Below are positions 34,571 to 45,257 of a stretch of 64,000 nucleotides of DNA, piece by piece (position 1 is the stretch's first letter; each line of letters starts with the position of its first letter). Under the pieces are notes generated by a model. That model saw nothing but the letters and a program-made list of their open reading frames with translations, searched no databases and was not told the origin of the DNA. The DNA comes from Nelumbo lutea (taxonomy: Eukaryota; Streptophyta; Magnoliopsida; Proteales; Nelumbonaceae): the NCBI GenBank assembly GCA_022828595.1, contig JAKGHH010000001.1, positions 144,727,017-144,791,016 of the forward strand. The letters are read 5' to 3'. A program made the translations under genes and the position numbers.

Positions 34571-37500
34571 TTACAGAATAGCCCAAAACAAATTAGATCT
34601 TCCCACCCCCTGTTTAGCCATGGAGTTGGTAGTCCTCTTAGCCCATTGAAACCTTATAGTCATGTTCTGAGTTAGTTGTTTGATTTTCTTTCTTCATTTG
34701 AGAACTTCCACATGCTGGACTCTTCCATCTGCAACCATCTAACAGTCAGTTGGGAGTCACCTTTCACCAGCAACTTGCTAATGTTTAACTGCTTAGCCCT
34801 TTTGACTCCTTCTACAACTGCTGAGATTTCAGCTCTCAGAGAATCCCACCAGCTTATAGGTCCTGAGAACATAGCAATAATTCGCCCTTCTTCGTTCCTG
34901 AAAATACCACCTATGCCTGAAGGGCCTGGATTTCCTTCACTACTACCATCAAAGTTCAATTTGATGAAACCCAAGTCAGGTGGAGTCCAAACAGGTCTGA
35001 TATCACTAAACATAGGAGTTGACCGAGCCACTTCTTCCCAGTTTCTAATGATGTCTCCTACTGAATAGGCTTCAAAAAGCTTCAAAGACTTGACCCAATG
35101 AGCCACCCTGACATATACAAGTTCTATGAGGGCTTCCCTACTTTTCTCTTTTTCATGAAATAATCTTTGATTTCTTTCTTCCCAGACCATCCAGCAAACA
35201 ACAGCTCTAGCGCATCTCCACAAAATTTTACCTCTCTTCTTTAGACCCCTCACTGAGGTGGAGCTAAACAAGCTTTGCACACTTGAAGGGGTGGGCCACG
35301 TACAACCAAATAAAGAAAAGAACCAACACCAAATATCTGAAACAAAATGGCAAGAGACAAGCAAGTGATAGCAGCTTTCACCATTCTTCTTACATAAGAT
35401 GCACTAGTGTGGGGATAAACACCAATTAGGCCTTTTCTTTTGAAGGTCACAAGTGTTACACTTTTCTAGGATTGCTTCCCAACAAAAAGCACCTACCCTA
35501 GGAGAGATGGGGCTACCAAACTTCCCAGACTGGAAAAGGAGGCCCAAGTACCAGACTAGATGTTATCAATGCTTTGAAGAAAATACCCAAGGGAACAAGA
35601 GACCACACCCTAGAGTCCACAATAGAAGGTTCAAGGACTACCCCATCTCTGAGAGCCCTTCTGAGACCAAAGTTCCAACCAGTAATGGAATTAGACAAGT
35701 TAGCAAATGTTGCTACTGGTTCATTTTTAAACCTAGACAGAGTGAACAAAGAGGGAAACTACTCTTTCAAGGGAAAATCCCCCACCCAAGTGTGTTCCCA
35801 AAAAAGTACAAACAAACCAGAACCAAGATCGTACCTGATAAATGGAAGAAAAGACTGCAAGACAGCATGAATCGACTTCCAAGGGGAGGCTCTTGAAGCC
35901 CTAGATGATAGTCCTGGATCCCAGCCATCTACCTCTTGCCCATGAATACTTGGGATTAGTGTCGCCCACAAATTTTCTTTTCTTTAGACCATCTCCATAA
36001 CCATTTCCCTAAAAGAGCTTCATTCTTCTTTCGCAAATTTCCCAGCCCCAGTCCCCTTCACTTTTAGGTAACTAGATCCCACCTAACTCTATGGTCCTTT
36101 CTCTCCTCCCCAGGTTCCCATAAAAAGTCCCTCATTAATTTTTCCAACTCCCTACAAACTCCTTCTGGGATTCTGAACATCGACAAGAAATATACTGGAA
36201 GGTTTGCCAAAGTTGACTTAATCAGTGTTATCCTACCCCCCCAAAGACAAGTAGTTCTTCCAAAAAGCTAGCCTTTTAGTGAACCTGTCAATCATCGGAT
36301 TCCAAAAGCTCCATTTTCTGGGATTGTCTCCCAAAGGAAGCCCTAAGTACTTCAGTGGCCAATGAGTTATCCCACATCCTAACACTCGATACCTTTCCTC
36401 TACCTCTCCTCACTCATATTAATACCAATCACACAACTCTTACCCAGATTTACCTTGAGGTTGGTCATTTGTTCAAACACCTTAATCGCCATCTTCATAT
36501 TGCACACCCAACCAATCTCCTCTCCATCACAAAACAAAATTGTGTCATCTGCGAATTGTAGGTGAGTGACTAGAACCTTATCCCTCCCCACTCTCCAACC
36601 ACTTATCAGATTTCTAGAGTTTGCCCTCTCAATAAGCCTCGCTAGCACTTCAGTAATTAGGGTAAAGAGAAAAGGGGAGAGAGGGTCCCCTTGCCTAATA
36701 CTCCGCACAACTAGAAAGTGATCCACCACCTTGCCATTTACTAACACAAAATAATGGCAAGTTCTAATGCACCCTTTAATCCACTTGCACCACCTCTGCC
36801 CAAAACCACAAGACTAGCACTTCCAACAACAAAGACCAATCAACCAAATCATAAGCCTTCTCCAAGTCCAACTTACACACTAGCCCTTTCTCACCTCTAC
36901 TTCTGTAGTCTTCATCACTCTCATTTGCAATTAAGATTTGGTCCACAATTTTTCTATTCGTCACGAAGGCACCTTGGTTATGGGAGATGATCGAGGGGAG
37001 CACCTCTCTAATTCTTCTAGATAACACCTTAGCAATGATCTTGTAGAGGTTGTTAACCAAACTGATGGGTCTGTACTCTTTAGGATGAGAAGCTCCAACC
37101 TTCTTCGGTATTAAAGCAATAAAAGTAGAATTTAGGCCTAGGTTTATCACACCTCTTTCAAAGAATTCCAAGAACACTGCTTGAATGTCAACCTTAATTA
37201 TCTCCCAACAATCTTGATAAAAGGCCATCGTGAAGCCATCAAGGCCCGGGGCTTTGGATCTATCCATAGAGAAAATGGCTTCTCTGATTTCTTCCAAGTC
37301 AAATTCTCTTTCTAGCCACAACATCAATTCATTAGGGAGCTTAGGCCAATCCAACCCTTCAATCCTTAATCTCTTCTACAGAGGCTTTCTAAAGATGGAT
37401 TTAAAGTGTTCCACAAAAGCCCTGGCAATCTCTTGCTATTGTGTTAAAATTGTCCCATCAACAACCAGCTTAGATATGGTGTTTTTCTTTCTTCTGCCAT

Positions 37501-38646
37501 TGGCTATTGCATGGAAAAAATTTGTATTCCTAACTCCTTCCTTCACCCATTTGTGTCTAGATTTCTATCTCCAACTTACTTCTTCCTTTGAAGATTATGT
37601 CCTCCAGGCTCTTCTTTAACTCCCACCTCATTTCTTTATCCTGGTCCCCAAAACGTCATCTTTCTTCCTTAGCATCTAACTCCTCTATTTTACTTATCAA
37701 CTACTGCTTCTTCTCTTCTAGCCTACCAATGTGGAGAGAATTCCATTCCTTAATTTTTGACATTGAACTCTTGCAGCTTCCAATGGAATTTCATCCCTTC
37801 CCAATTGACTTTCGGGTTACTTTCATTCCACCAAGTTTTCACTTTGTCTTTGAAGTTCGGGTGAAGTAGCCACATATTTTCAAACCTAAAGGGAGAGAGC
37901 CCACTACCACCAATATTAGACTTACCAATCATTATTGGCAAATGATCAGAAGTAACTCTGGGTAGAGCCCTTCACACCAGATCTCCCCAATGCTCCTCCC
38001 AGTCTGTGGTGAACAAGAATCTATCTAATTTGAAGCAGATAGGTTCAACTTGCAGATTAGACCAAGTGAAGCTATTATGAGATAGGCTCAATTCCTTTAA
38101 CTCAAAAGCATTAATGAACTCATTGAACTTCCTCATGCTGGTAGTGTTCCTTTGTCTCACCTTACTGCTCTCTTCAATGAACCTTAACACATTGAAATCT
38201 CCTCCCACACATCACGGCCCCTCCCACAAACCTCTAATATCTCCCAATTCCTCCCAAAGCTCCTTCCTTTGTTTGTAATCATTGGGACCATAAACATTGG
38301 TAAGGACCCACTCAAATCCATTTAACACCTACTTAAATTTGACAAAAATTGAGAACCTTCCCACTAATTCTTCCACTCCCTCCACTACTTCATCCTTCCA
38401 CAAAGTAATTAACCCTCCAGATGAGCCCCAGGAGGGGCTCATAACCCACCTCAGTCCATTCACTCTCCACACACTTCTAGCCCACCTTTTGTCAAAAGTC
38501 ATAAGTTTAGATTCCTGAATTAAAACAATGTCTAGATTTTCTTTCTTTAAAACCTCCTTTATTAAAGCTCTTTTCCTTACACCCCCCAATCCTCTCACAT
38601 TCCAGCTTACAATCTTCATTCCTTCCACAGCTCTGCCTAGCCCCAC
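34571..38646 (-). pseudogene. LINE copy 2 ORF2 (endonuclease, RT, zf-RVT, RNase H)
   Basis: Domain order on the minus strand. Apurinic-type endonuclease: MKIVSWNVRGLGGVRKRALI at about 38,620, LIQESKLMTFDKRW, and GGDFNVLR at 38,205. RT: EEIREAIFSMDRSKAPGLDG (37,290), STFIALIPKK, YRPISLVNNLYKIIAKVLS, KGLVCKLDLEKAYDLVDW, then after a frameshift near 36,770 VRSIRQGDPLSPFLFTL and FADDTILFC at about 36,540. zf-RVT and RNase H: 35,971-34,571, with LFGCTWPTPSS, LDGSSEGNPGPSGIGG-type FDGSSEGNPG at 34,950 and VKGDSQLTVRWLQ. Many frame changes between blocks; the copy is dead. Confidence 0.87.
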
Positions 38647-38848
38647 TCCCTTTCCTTCTAGTAACCTCCTTTTCTTCTCCTCCCTTTCCTCACTCTAGCC
38701 TTTGTGCTCACGTCCACTTCCAACTTTAATTTCTCAACTTCGCCTAGCCTTCTCTTCCTCCTATTCCCACCATCTTTTTCAGCCCATAAGTACCCTTTCA
38801 GCTCGTTTAGGTTTCTCACCTTACAACCTAACTTTTCTACAAATTCAA

Positions 38849-40822
38849 CTAATGACTCCACTTCTTCCTCTCCCTTCTCTTCCTTTTCCCCCCTACCTCA
38901 CTCCTATTCCCCTCCTTCTCCTCCTCCATCTTACCACTGTCCTCCTTAGTTTCCCCTTTGGTTAATTCATTTGGATCTGCTCTCCCCACCCTCCCCACCT
39001 TCTCACCCCCATCCTGTAACTCCCCAACCTCCTCAGTATCAGCCTCTAGACCTTGGGTATTCAGCAAAGGGGCATAGTTGGGATCTGAAAGACAAACATC
39101 ACAGGTAGAGCAGACATTAGTATCTAAAATCGAAACCATGGCCATACCTGGGACTGAAGGAAGAGAAGAGACAACCAACTGGGTTAGTCCATTCACTCTT
39201 CGTGTAGGGCTTATCTGGTCGGAACCTAGGCTAACTTCACCCTTGTTTGTACTTCTAAGGCTCTGTCGTTCATCTCCACCTGTGCCGTCTCTGCTCGAAT
39301 TATGATGAGCAGCCGAAGTCCTCTTGCAGGTCCCTTGCCTTAAGTTACTCCCTTGGTTTGATTCTCCCTTACTTGGTGTAAGATTTTCCCCCTCATCTTC
39401 TAAGGCATGCTCGACAACGTTCAGCCCTCCGTACCTAGTGGAGGATTTATGCAAGAAAGGATCCTCTGCGACATGCTCTAAGAAAAGGATATCAGTATTC
39501 AAGGCATCTTCCAACTCTCCTTGACGATCTTCCCACTGAAGTTCAGCTTCTACATCTGAGTCTAACATCTCCTCTGAACTGTCACAACTTACCCATCCGC
39601 TGTCCTCATCTTCACAGTCTTCCTTACTCCCCCTAGAGTACCTCAGGTTTGGCCTTTCTCGTTCTGATCCGTCATGGTCGCCATCTCTATGTTTTGTCAC
39701 CGATAACCAGCCCAACTTCCTCTTCGATAAGCTCTGGTTGCCTGAAGAAAAAATTTGATTCCCAGGGGCCGAGCCACGTGAAGAAGATAGAACAATATTC
39801 TTGTCTATCAACGGTTGAGTAGAGATTCGACTCACCTTAAGTGGTCACATGAGTCCAAAAGCTGATTTTGACCCTTAAGCTCGGTGAGAACCGCCCAACT
39901 CGGAAATGGACCAATTAGTTCAAAGAGTGGTGCGTAGCTCGAACTTAGTCTTGAGCCAACCCCCCCTGGTCTGACCTGGTTACCCCTTTGACCAAGTCCG
40001 CATAGGACAAAACAGCGGTAGAGTTGTTTTGGTTTTCAAAGAAAATTTGAAAACTTTTCCACAAATGCCTCTTTGCTTTTGGCCTTCAACTTTTTAGCTT
40101 CCTCATTCAGAGAAACCTTCACTCCAGCGACTGCCACATGTCCAGACTTCCTTTGCTCAAACCTGCCAACTATAACCCATCTTGCCATGTCATCATCTCC
40201 CTCAAGCTTCGACCTCCCCAACCACTGCAATGTTTCAACTTCCGAACTCACCCAAACTTTATACCAATAGCCTTTTGCGCATATTTGTACTACCCTTGGA
40301 ACTTCCTCAGGCTTCATTCCAGCAACTCTCAAGTGTGTTGCCCTCAAATCTTGTGATCTTATACGACAAAAGAACACTGCCCATCGCTTGCACCAAATTC
40401 TCCAAGGTTGATTTTTGCCAAACATGAAAGGGTAAACCCAGCAGCTTTAGTTTAAAGCTTCCATCTACAGCAGCAACCTCATTTGAAAGAGGACACCAGT
40501 TTTCAATTCTTACAGGACCTTCACTCGTTTCCAACATAGCGAAATCCATCAATAACTCACCCACATCAAGGACTGCTTTCCTATCGTTGAAAGGAATAAG
40601 GATGACCATCTGGTTCAATCCAAGCTTTGTTGTCACCTCTTCTAGCAGCCCCTTCCAGTCCTTCACCTCCTCCCTCGCAGATAAGATGTATTTCTTTTCC
40701 CAGTTTCCTTTCTCCCCATCCAATGCAATTATTGGTTCTAGGATAGTAAACGCCACAGTTGGCTTTCCTTGGGTTCCCACTGTGTCTTCTAAGTCACAGT
40801 TAGAAAACTCACTGATGCCCAA
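38849..40822 (-). pseudogene. LINE copy 2 ORF1 (DUF4283-type nucleic-acid-binding)
   Basis: Minus strand, three frame blocks. 40,822-40,307 and 40,425-40,036 carry the DUF4283-like part (WEKKYILSAREEVKDWKGLL; NWCPLSNEVAAVDGSFKLKL; LLGLPFHVW; CKRWAVFF shifted copy). 39,835-38,849 is a long Ser/Glu/Asp/Gly-rich, acidic low-complexity tail with no other domain. DUF4283 with this tail is the standard ORF1 of plant L1 elements. At least two frameshifts. A linking stretch (SYADLVKGVTR in one frame near 40,000) supports continuity. Confidence 0.8.
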
Positions 40823-40870
40823 CCTACCAAAAGAAGCATTGGTTAAAGAATATTTTCAATGTTAAAAGGG

Positions 40871-41159
40871 GTAAGTTTCCTAAACATCCCTAGAGGTCAT
40901 GGAGACCCCAAGTACCTTGTTGGAGTTTCTTTGAATATTAAGTATCCTCTGATATTTTGATCATATGGTCCTAGTTTTAAATCTTTGAAATTTCATAAAC
41001 ATTTCAACCCTAGACTCAAGATTGCATAACCTAAACAATCCTCTAAATTTTCAATGCATGGTAGGTCATGGATGCACAACGAACATACAAAACTGCTTTG
41101 AATTTGCCTGCAATATATTTCTATAATTCAGTGGAATGGGAACTCAAAAACTGAAATAG
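40871..41159. other. Spacer between LINE copies; nothing recognised
   Basis: About 290 bp of AT-rich sequence with no coding similarity, between the 5' end of LINE copy 2 and the 3' end of LINE copy 3. Confidence 0.5.
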
Positions 41160-43560
41160 GTAAAACGAAATTTTATTCAAGAAAAGAAAATACAACAATT
41201 GCCTCAAACAAAAGCAACCCAAGCCCAAAGAGACAAGACAAGGCAACGCTACATGGACTGAAAGAGAACAGGCCCATAAATGAGACACAACAAACAAGAA
41301 GAGCCAAATATAATACTCCTTCCGAGATGGGATGCTTGAGTATCTGTAACAGGCTCAGCACACAGGTCAGTACCAAAAACCAAAGGAATACCTGGAGACA
41401 CAGGGGCTGACTGAGTACAAAAAGCTTTTTAGATGAGGATTAACACATGAGACCTCTGCTATTCCCCTTGCAGGAGTTTGTTGAGATGTGGGTATGGATA
41501 AGTAAACTCCCTCGGCTAATCTATTTGCTGGAAAAGGCTGCCCCTGTGTTGCTCTTTCTGAGCTATCCTCACATATCTCCTTTACAGAGTCCTGCTCCCC
41601 TTTGCTAACTTCTTGAAAAAACTGAGAAGCTGGGACGACCTCCTCAAAGGAAGGAGAAATGGAATGTGCAGTATCAGACCCAGGCAATTCAGACCTCCGA
41701 CCCGCATTCTCTCCATCTCCAGCCCCTTTTTGTTCTTCCAGAAATAGGATTTCTGTATTAAGGCTTTCCTCTTCCATCAAATTCACATTTCGTTGCAGAT
41801 CAACACTACCCAAACTGACTGTGTCATCAGAACCTGACTCGTCACTATCTTCTTCCTCAGACTAGTCGTCCCCTGCTAAGGCATCCAGACCGCTGTGCTT
41901 AATATACCTTGGGTTGCATCTATCAGGCGACGGCGATTTCAATTTCTGCATCGGAATCCACTGTAGAGAGTCGAGCACAGATGAACCTGCACCTGAACCT
42001 TTCAGCCGAGAGGAAGCTGTTGATGAATAAGACGATAGATGGTTCTTACCAACTATCGAAGCCACCCCCTGTCGGACACATGAGCTTTAAGTGACTCAAG
42101 TGTCTCACCCTTTGATCTTGCTGTATCTTCAGTCACATGAATTTTTAAACACTCACCCATCCCATTTTGGGCAGTTTTAAGCCCAGATTGCTTCAGCCCA
42201 TTACTATTAGTGGGACTTGCTAAATTCTGCTGCCCCTTGCAACCAGAAGTGTCCAGCACGTGACCACTTAATTTGTCATGCCCAGAACCAAATAACGATG
42301 CTTCAGCTCCCTCTTTTCTTGGTTCGGGTTGGTTCAGGCCTACCATCCCCCCTTCATTTGATAACTTTTGAACCAAATATCTGCCACCTTTGACCACCTG
42401 CGCATAAGACCTACTACACGCCAACCTGTTGCCTTGTTCACCACTCTTCTGATCTTCCATTTGCCTCAAACCTTCCAGCCCCTTTAGCTCCTGTTTACTC
42501 TTTTTGGTGAAACTTGTATCCTTTGTTGAAATCACCAATCCCCTTGATCCACGCAATACATCTTCTTCCACCCTTTCATCCTCCTTCCGAGCCTCCTTCC
42601 ACAAGCCTGCTTCGATGGAGGAAGCCAACCATATCGAGTAGAAGCAACCCTCCACTCTTAAGTCGATTTTTCTCAGCAGATCTTCTGGCCTTACTCCACT
42701 TAATAATATAGCAGCCGAGCAGAGATCTCCCCAGAAAGCACCAGTGAGATGCCCTCCACACAACTGGGCTATGGCTTCAGCCACTTCTTGCCTCCATAAG
42801 TGGAAAGGCAAGCGCAAAATACGTACAATCACATCATCTTCAATAGAAAACTCTTTAGAGTTGGAAGGAGTTTTCAACTCTTACAGCTATCAAAAGGGGT
42901 TACAATAAAAATGCCTTTCAATTTCAAGTTTTGTATCAGTACGTCTGCAACTCTCCTCCGGTCACTGACCTGGTTTTTAGCTTGGATTTCAAACTTACTC
43001 TCCCAGTCTTCCCTTCTTGAGAAACCAGCCATCCTACAATGCTCATTAGTCTTTGCCATAACCACTATCTCTTGTCCCAGATTTTCAGTTTTACTACTAT
43101 TTTCTTCAAACTCTTTCATCTCTGTTGGGACCTCTGCCTGTGCATTTATCAGGCATTGCAAGAACTCATTAAGCATTCCAGTGACATCCCTCCAACCATG
43201 GGCCTGTCTTCAGGGAAGCAAACAATCTTCTGCTTACCCTTTCCAAAATATTTCACTAATTATATATGATCCTTTGATGTTCCTTTTGTATTCTAAGACA
43301 TACCTCTTTCCTTCTTCAGTGCAAATTCTTTCCAGTTTTTTTGCTTTCCTTTGAGACTTGCTCCAAGAATAAAGTCCTTGAACCATTTGATCCATCCAAC
43401 ACCTTCCAGTAATACAGTAGCCTTCTTAGCTTCCCTAATCTTCAAACCCAGCACTCCTCTAGCTCTCCATTCTTCAAACAGAAACTCTTTTGCTTCCACC
43501 TTCATTGCCCTTCTCTAACGACCTGCCATCATGAATCTCTCCTCTGCCATCACTCCCCCT
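41160..43560 (-). mobile_element. LINE copy 3: ORF1 and 3' UTR only (ORF2 absent)
   Basis: Minus strand. ORF1 blocks run 43,505-43,293, 43,176-42,874, 42,877-42,053 and 41,813-41,367. The DUF4283-type core is visible at 43,505 (EFLFEEWRARGVLGLKIREA) and 42,840 (VIVRILRLPFHLWRQEVAEA), followed by the Ser/Lys/Glu-rich tail. ORF1 ends at 41,367 and is followed directly by a 3' UTR-like stretch ending with a LINE-type tail (ttcttgaataaaatttcg) at about 41,165. Endonuclease, RT, zf-RVT and RNase H are missing. There are frame changes at about 42,880 and 41,990. Confidence 0.75.
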
Positions 43561-43729
43561 TAAAGTGTTCTTGACTTGGAATCAGCTCATAAAACAATAT
43601 TGGTAGAAGCTCAGTCATGAACTGTTTTGGTAGGCAATGGCGTAACTAATGATCAGGTAAAAAAACTAAGATGAAACATATCTGATTTAGAGGAAAGTAG
43701 ATGAATGCAGCCAACGCACATATATATAA

Positions 43730-43990
43730 CTATCCATTTATAATATATTATAATTATTTATTATATAATATACTACATACATATTTATATATTTATTTAT
43801 AATACATATTATAAATATAAAAAGACAAAAACCGAAGAATCAAACCGGTCAAAAACCAAAATCAATCAATTGGTTAACCAATGGTATCGGTTCGGTTTTG
43901 TTTTGGGGAATTAATAACATCTGGTGATACCAGTTTGGTTTCAAAAAAGAGTCCACAGTTTGGTTAATCGAGCCGTGAGCATTCTTCCCA
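43730..43990. mobile_element. hAT-like remnant, opposite orientation to 7.9-kb copy
   Basis: AT-rich run followed by ccgaagaatcaaaccggtc, ggtatcggttcggttttg and ending gagccgtgagcattc, resembling the 7,890-8,171 remnant read on the other strand. Ends are too decayed for target duplications. Confidence 0.35.
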
Positions 43991-43993
43991 GCT

Positions 43994-44185
43994 GGCGGAC
44001 TTGGTGGAATTAATGGCCTCGTTGGAGCTGGTGGACTTGGTAGAGTTGGTGGGCTCAGTGGAGCTAGTGGACTTGGTAGAGTTGGTGGGCTCGGTGGAGC
44101 TGGTGGACTTGGTAGAGTTGGTGGGCTCGGTGGAGCTGGTGGACTTGGTGGAGTTGGTGGGCTCAGTGGAGTTGGTGGAATCGGG
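43994..44185. repeat. 36-bp tandem repeat, about five copies
   Basis: GGTGGACTTGG recurs at 43,994 (variant), 44,030, 44,066, 44,102 and 44,138, an exact 36-base period, each followed by agagttggtgggctc and gtggagct. The minus strand encodes Pro/Ser-rich units (PPSPPAPPSPPTLP) and another frame Ser/Thr-rich units. Confidence 0.9.
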
Positions 44186-44388
44186 GATCTATTCAGAGTT
44201 GGCTGATTTGCTAGGCTTGGAGGTGCAAGTGGTGGTGTTGGTGGGGTAGCCAATGTACTGTCCATGGCCGGCCTGGGTGGCCTTGGTGATATCAGCAGTA
44301 CTGTTGTCTGTTGGCGGTATAGGTGGTGGCGTGGTGCTAGTGGAGATGTTGGTGGTGGTCTTCTTCTCCATCCTTGATTAGTTGCCAC
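44000..44388 (-). pseudogene. Proline-rich frame over the 36-bp repeat, doubtful gene
   Basis: A minus-strand frame from ATG at 44,388 (MATNQGWRRRPPPTS) into the repeat gives a hydroxyproline-rich-like protein, but it lacks a signal peptide and runs into the hAT-like remnant. A second frame from 44,371 (MEKKTTTNISTSTTPPPIPP, then TKATQAGHGQYIGYPTN) reads more like natural coding sequence but stops at 44,189. The two frames cannot both be real, and I do not recognise a family. It may be a broken gene for a proline/serine-rich protein, disrupted by the hAT-like insertion. Confidence 0.3.
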
Positions 44389-45257
44389 AATTTTACAGGT
44401 CTAAGTTGCACTGTTGGCTTGCCTTTGAATTTTAGCGTTGCTTTGGTTTCAACGGTTAAGTTTGTTAGGTGTAAGAGAGTATAAGGGTATGTTCGTCCAC
44501 TTGACTACATTTTGCTTCTGCTTTTACCCATTTTGAGTTGTTATAAGGTCTCTTTCTCATGCGATTTTTCTGATATTTCTTCTTGCAAAACTATCATAAA
44601 AGAAATGCTTTTGCTTTTCAAAAAAAAAATTTGGAACAAGCACATCATCGATTTAATAGCTAATCAAAATATGATAGAAGGAAACAACCATAGAATCAAG
44701 CAGGCAGCATACATTTCATACATCAAACAGGAATTTGCCAAATATCAAAACCATTGCCATTGAAAAAAACAGTTGAACTAGTTTATCCAACACTAGAGTA
44801 AACCAACCTACCAAGATAAGCTAGGAAAACCTTTCTTCTCTTTATGATAAACTAGAAGTAAACTTTATTAGCATGCCTAGCAACAAGATCATAAGTATAA
44901 CTATAGCCAAATCGATTATCTTAAAGGTCAAAAACAATCTTACAAAAATACTCTTACACAATCTAGTTTCTACCAGATGGAACCACACTGAAGGCCTTAA
45001 TTATACATGAGCAGAATCTTCACCATAGACAATATTTAGGCAGCACCTCCATCCAGTCATGATAGGGCCTCTAACAAATAACCAACAATGAGTTACAGAA
45101 GTTTGCAAAGTCCCGCCATTTTCAAAATCAAAGCAGTAATAACCTGTAAAATCACACTCTAATGAGCGATCTGGTTGAGCCTGGAATTATAGAAAGACTG
45201 AAAGAATCAAAGAATATTGAAACTCCACTGTTACATGTATATCCAATTCTGATTATC
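44389..45257. other. No gene seen; 3' flank of MORF9
   Basis: Non-coding AT-rich sequence. The part from about 45,090 to 45,257 is the likely 3' UTR of the MORF9 gene. Confidence 0.45.

Larger units (their letters stand above)
34488..40870 (-). mobile_element. L1-type LINE copy 2, long but decayed
   Basis: Minus-strand LINE of about 6.4 kb with ORF1 (40,822-38,849) and ORF2 (38,646-34,571), ending in a short 3' UTR with ttttaataaaag at 34,487. It lies directly against LINE copy 1. The 5' boundary near 40,870 has no clear promoter or leader, so the 5' end may be truncated. Several frameshifts and stops break both ORFs. Confidence 0.85.

Noticed and set aside
38657..38965. Plus-strand Ser/Pro/Leu frames across LINE ORF1
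   Set aside because: Shadows of the acidic tail of the minus-strand LINE ORF1.
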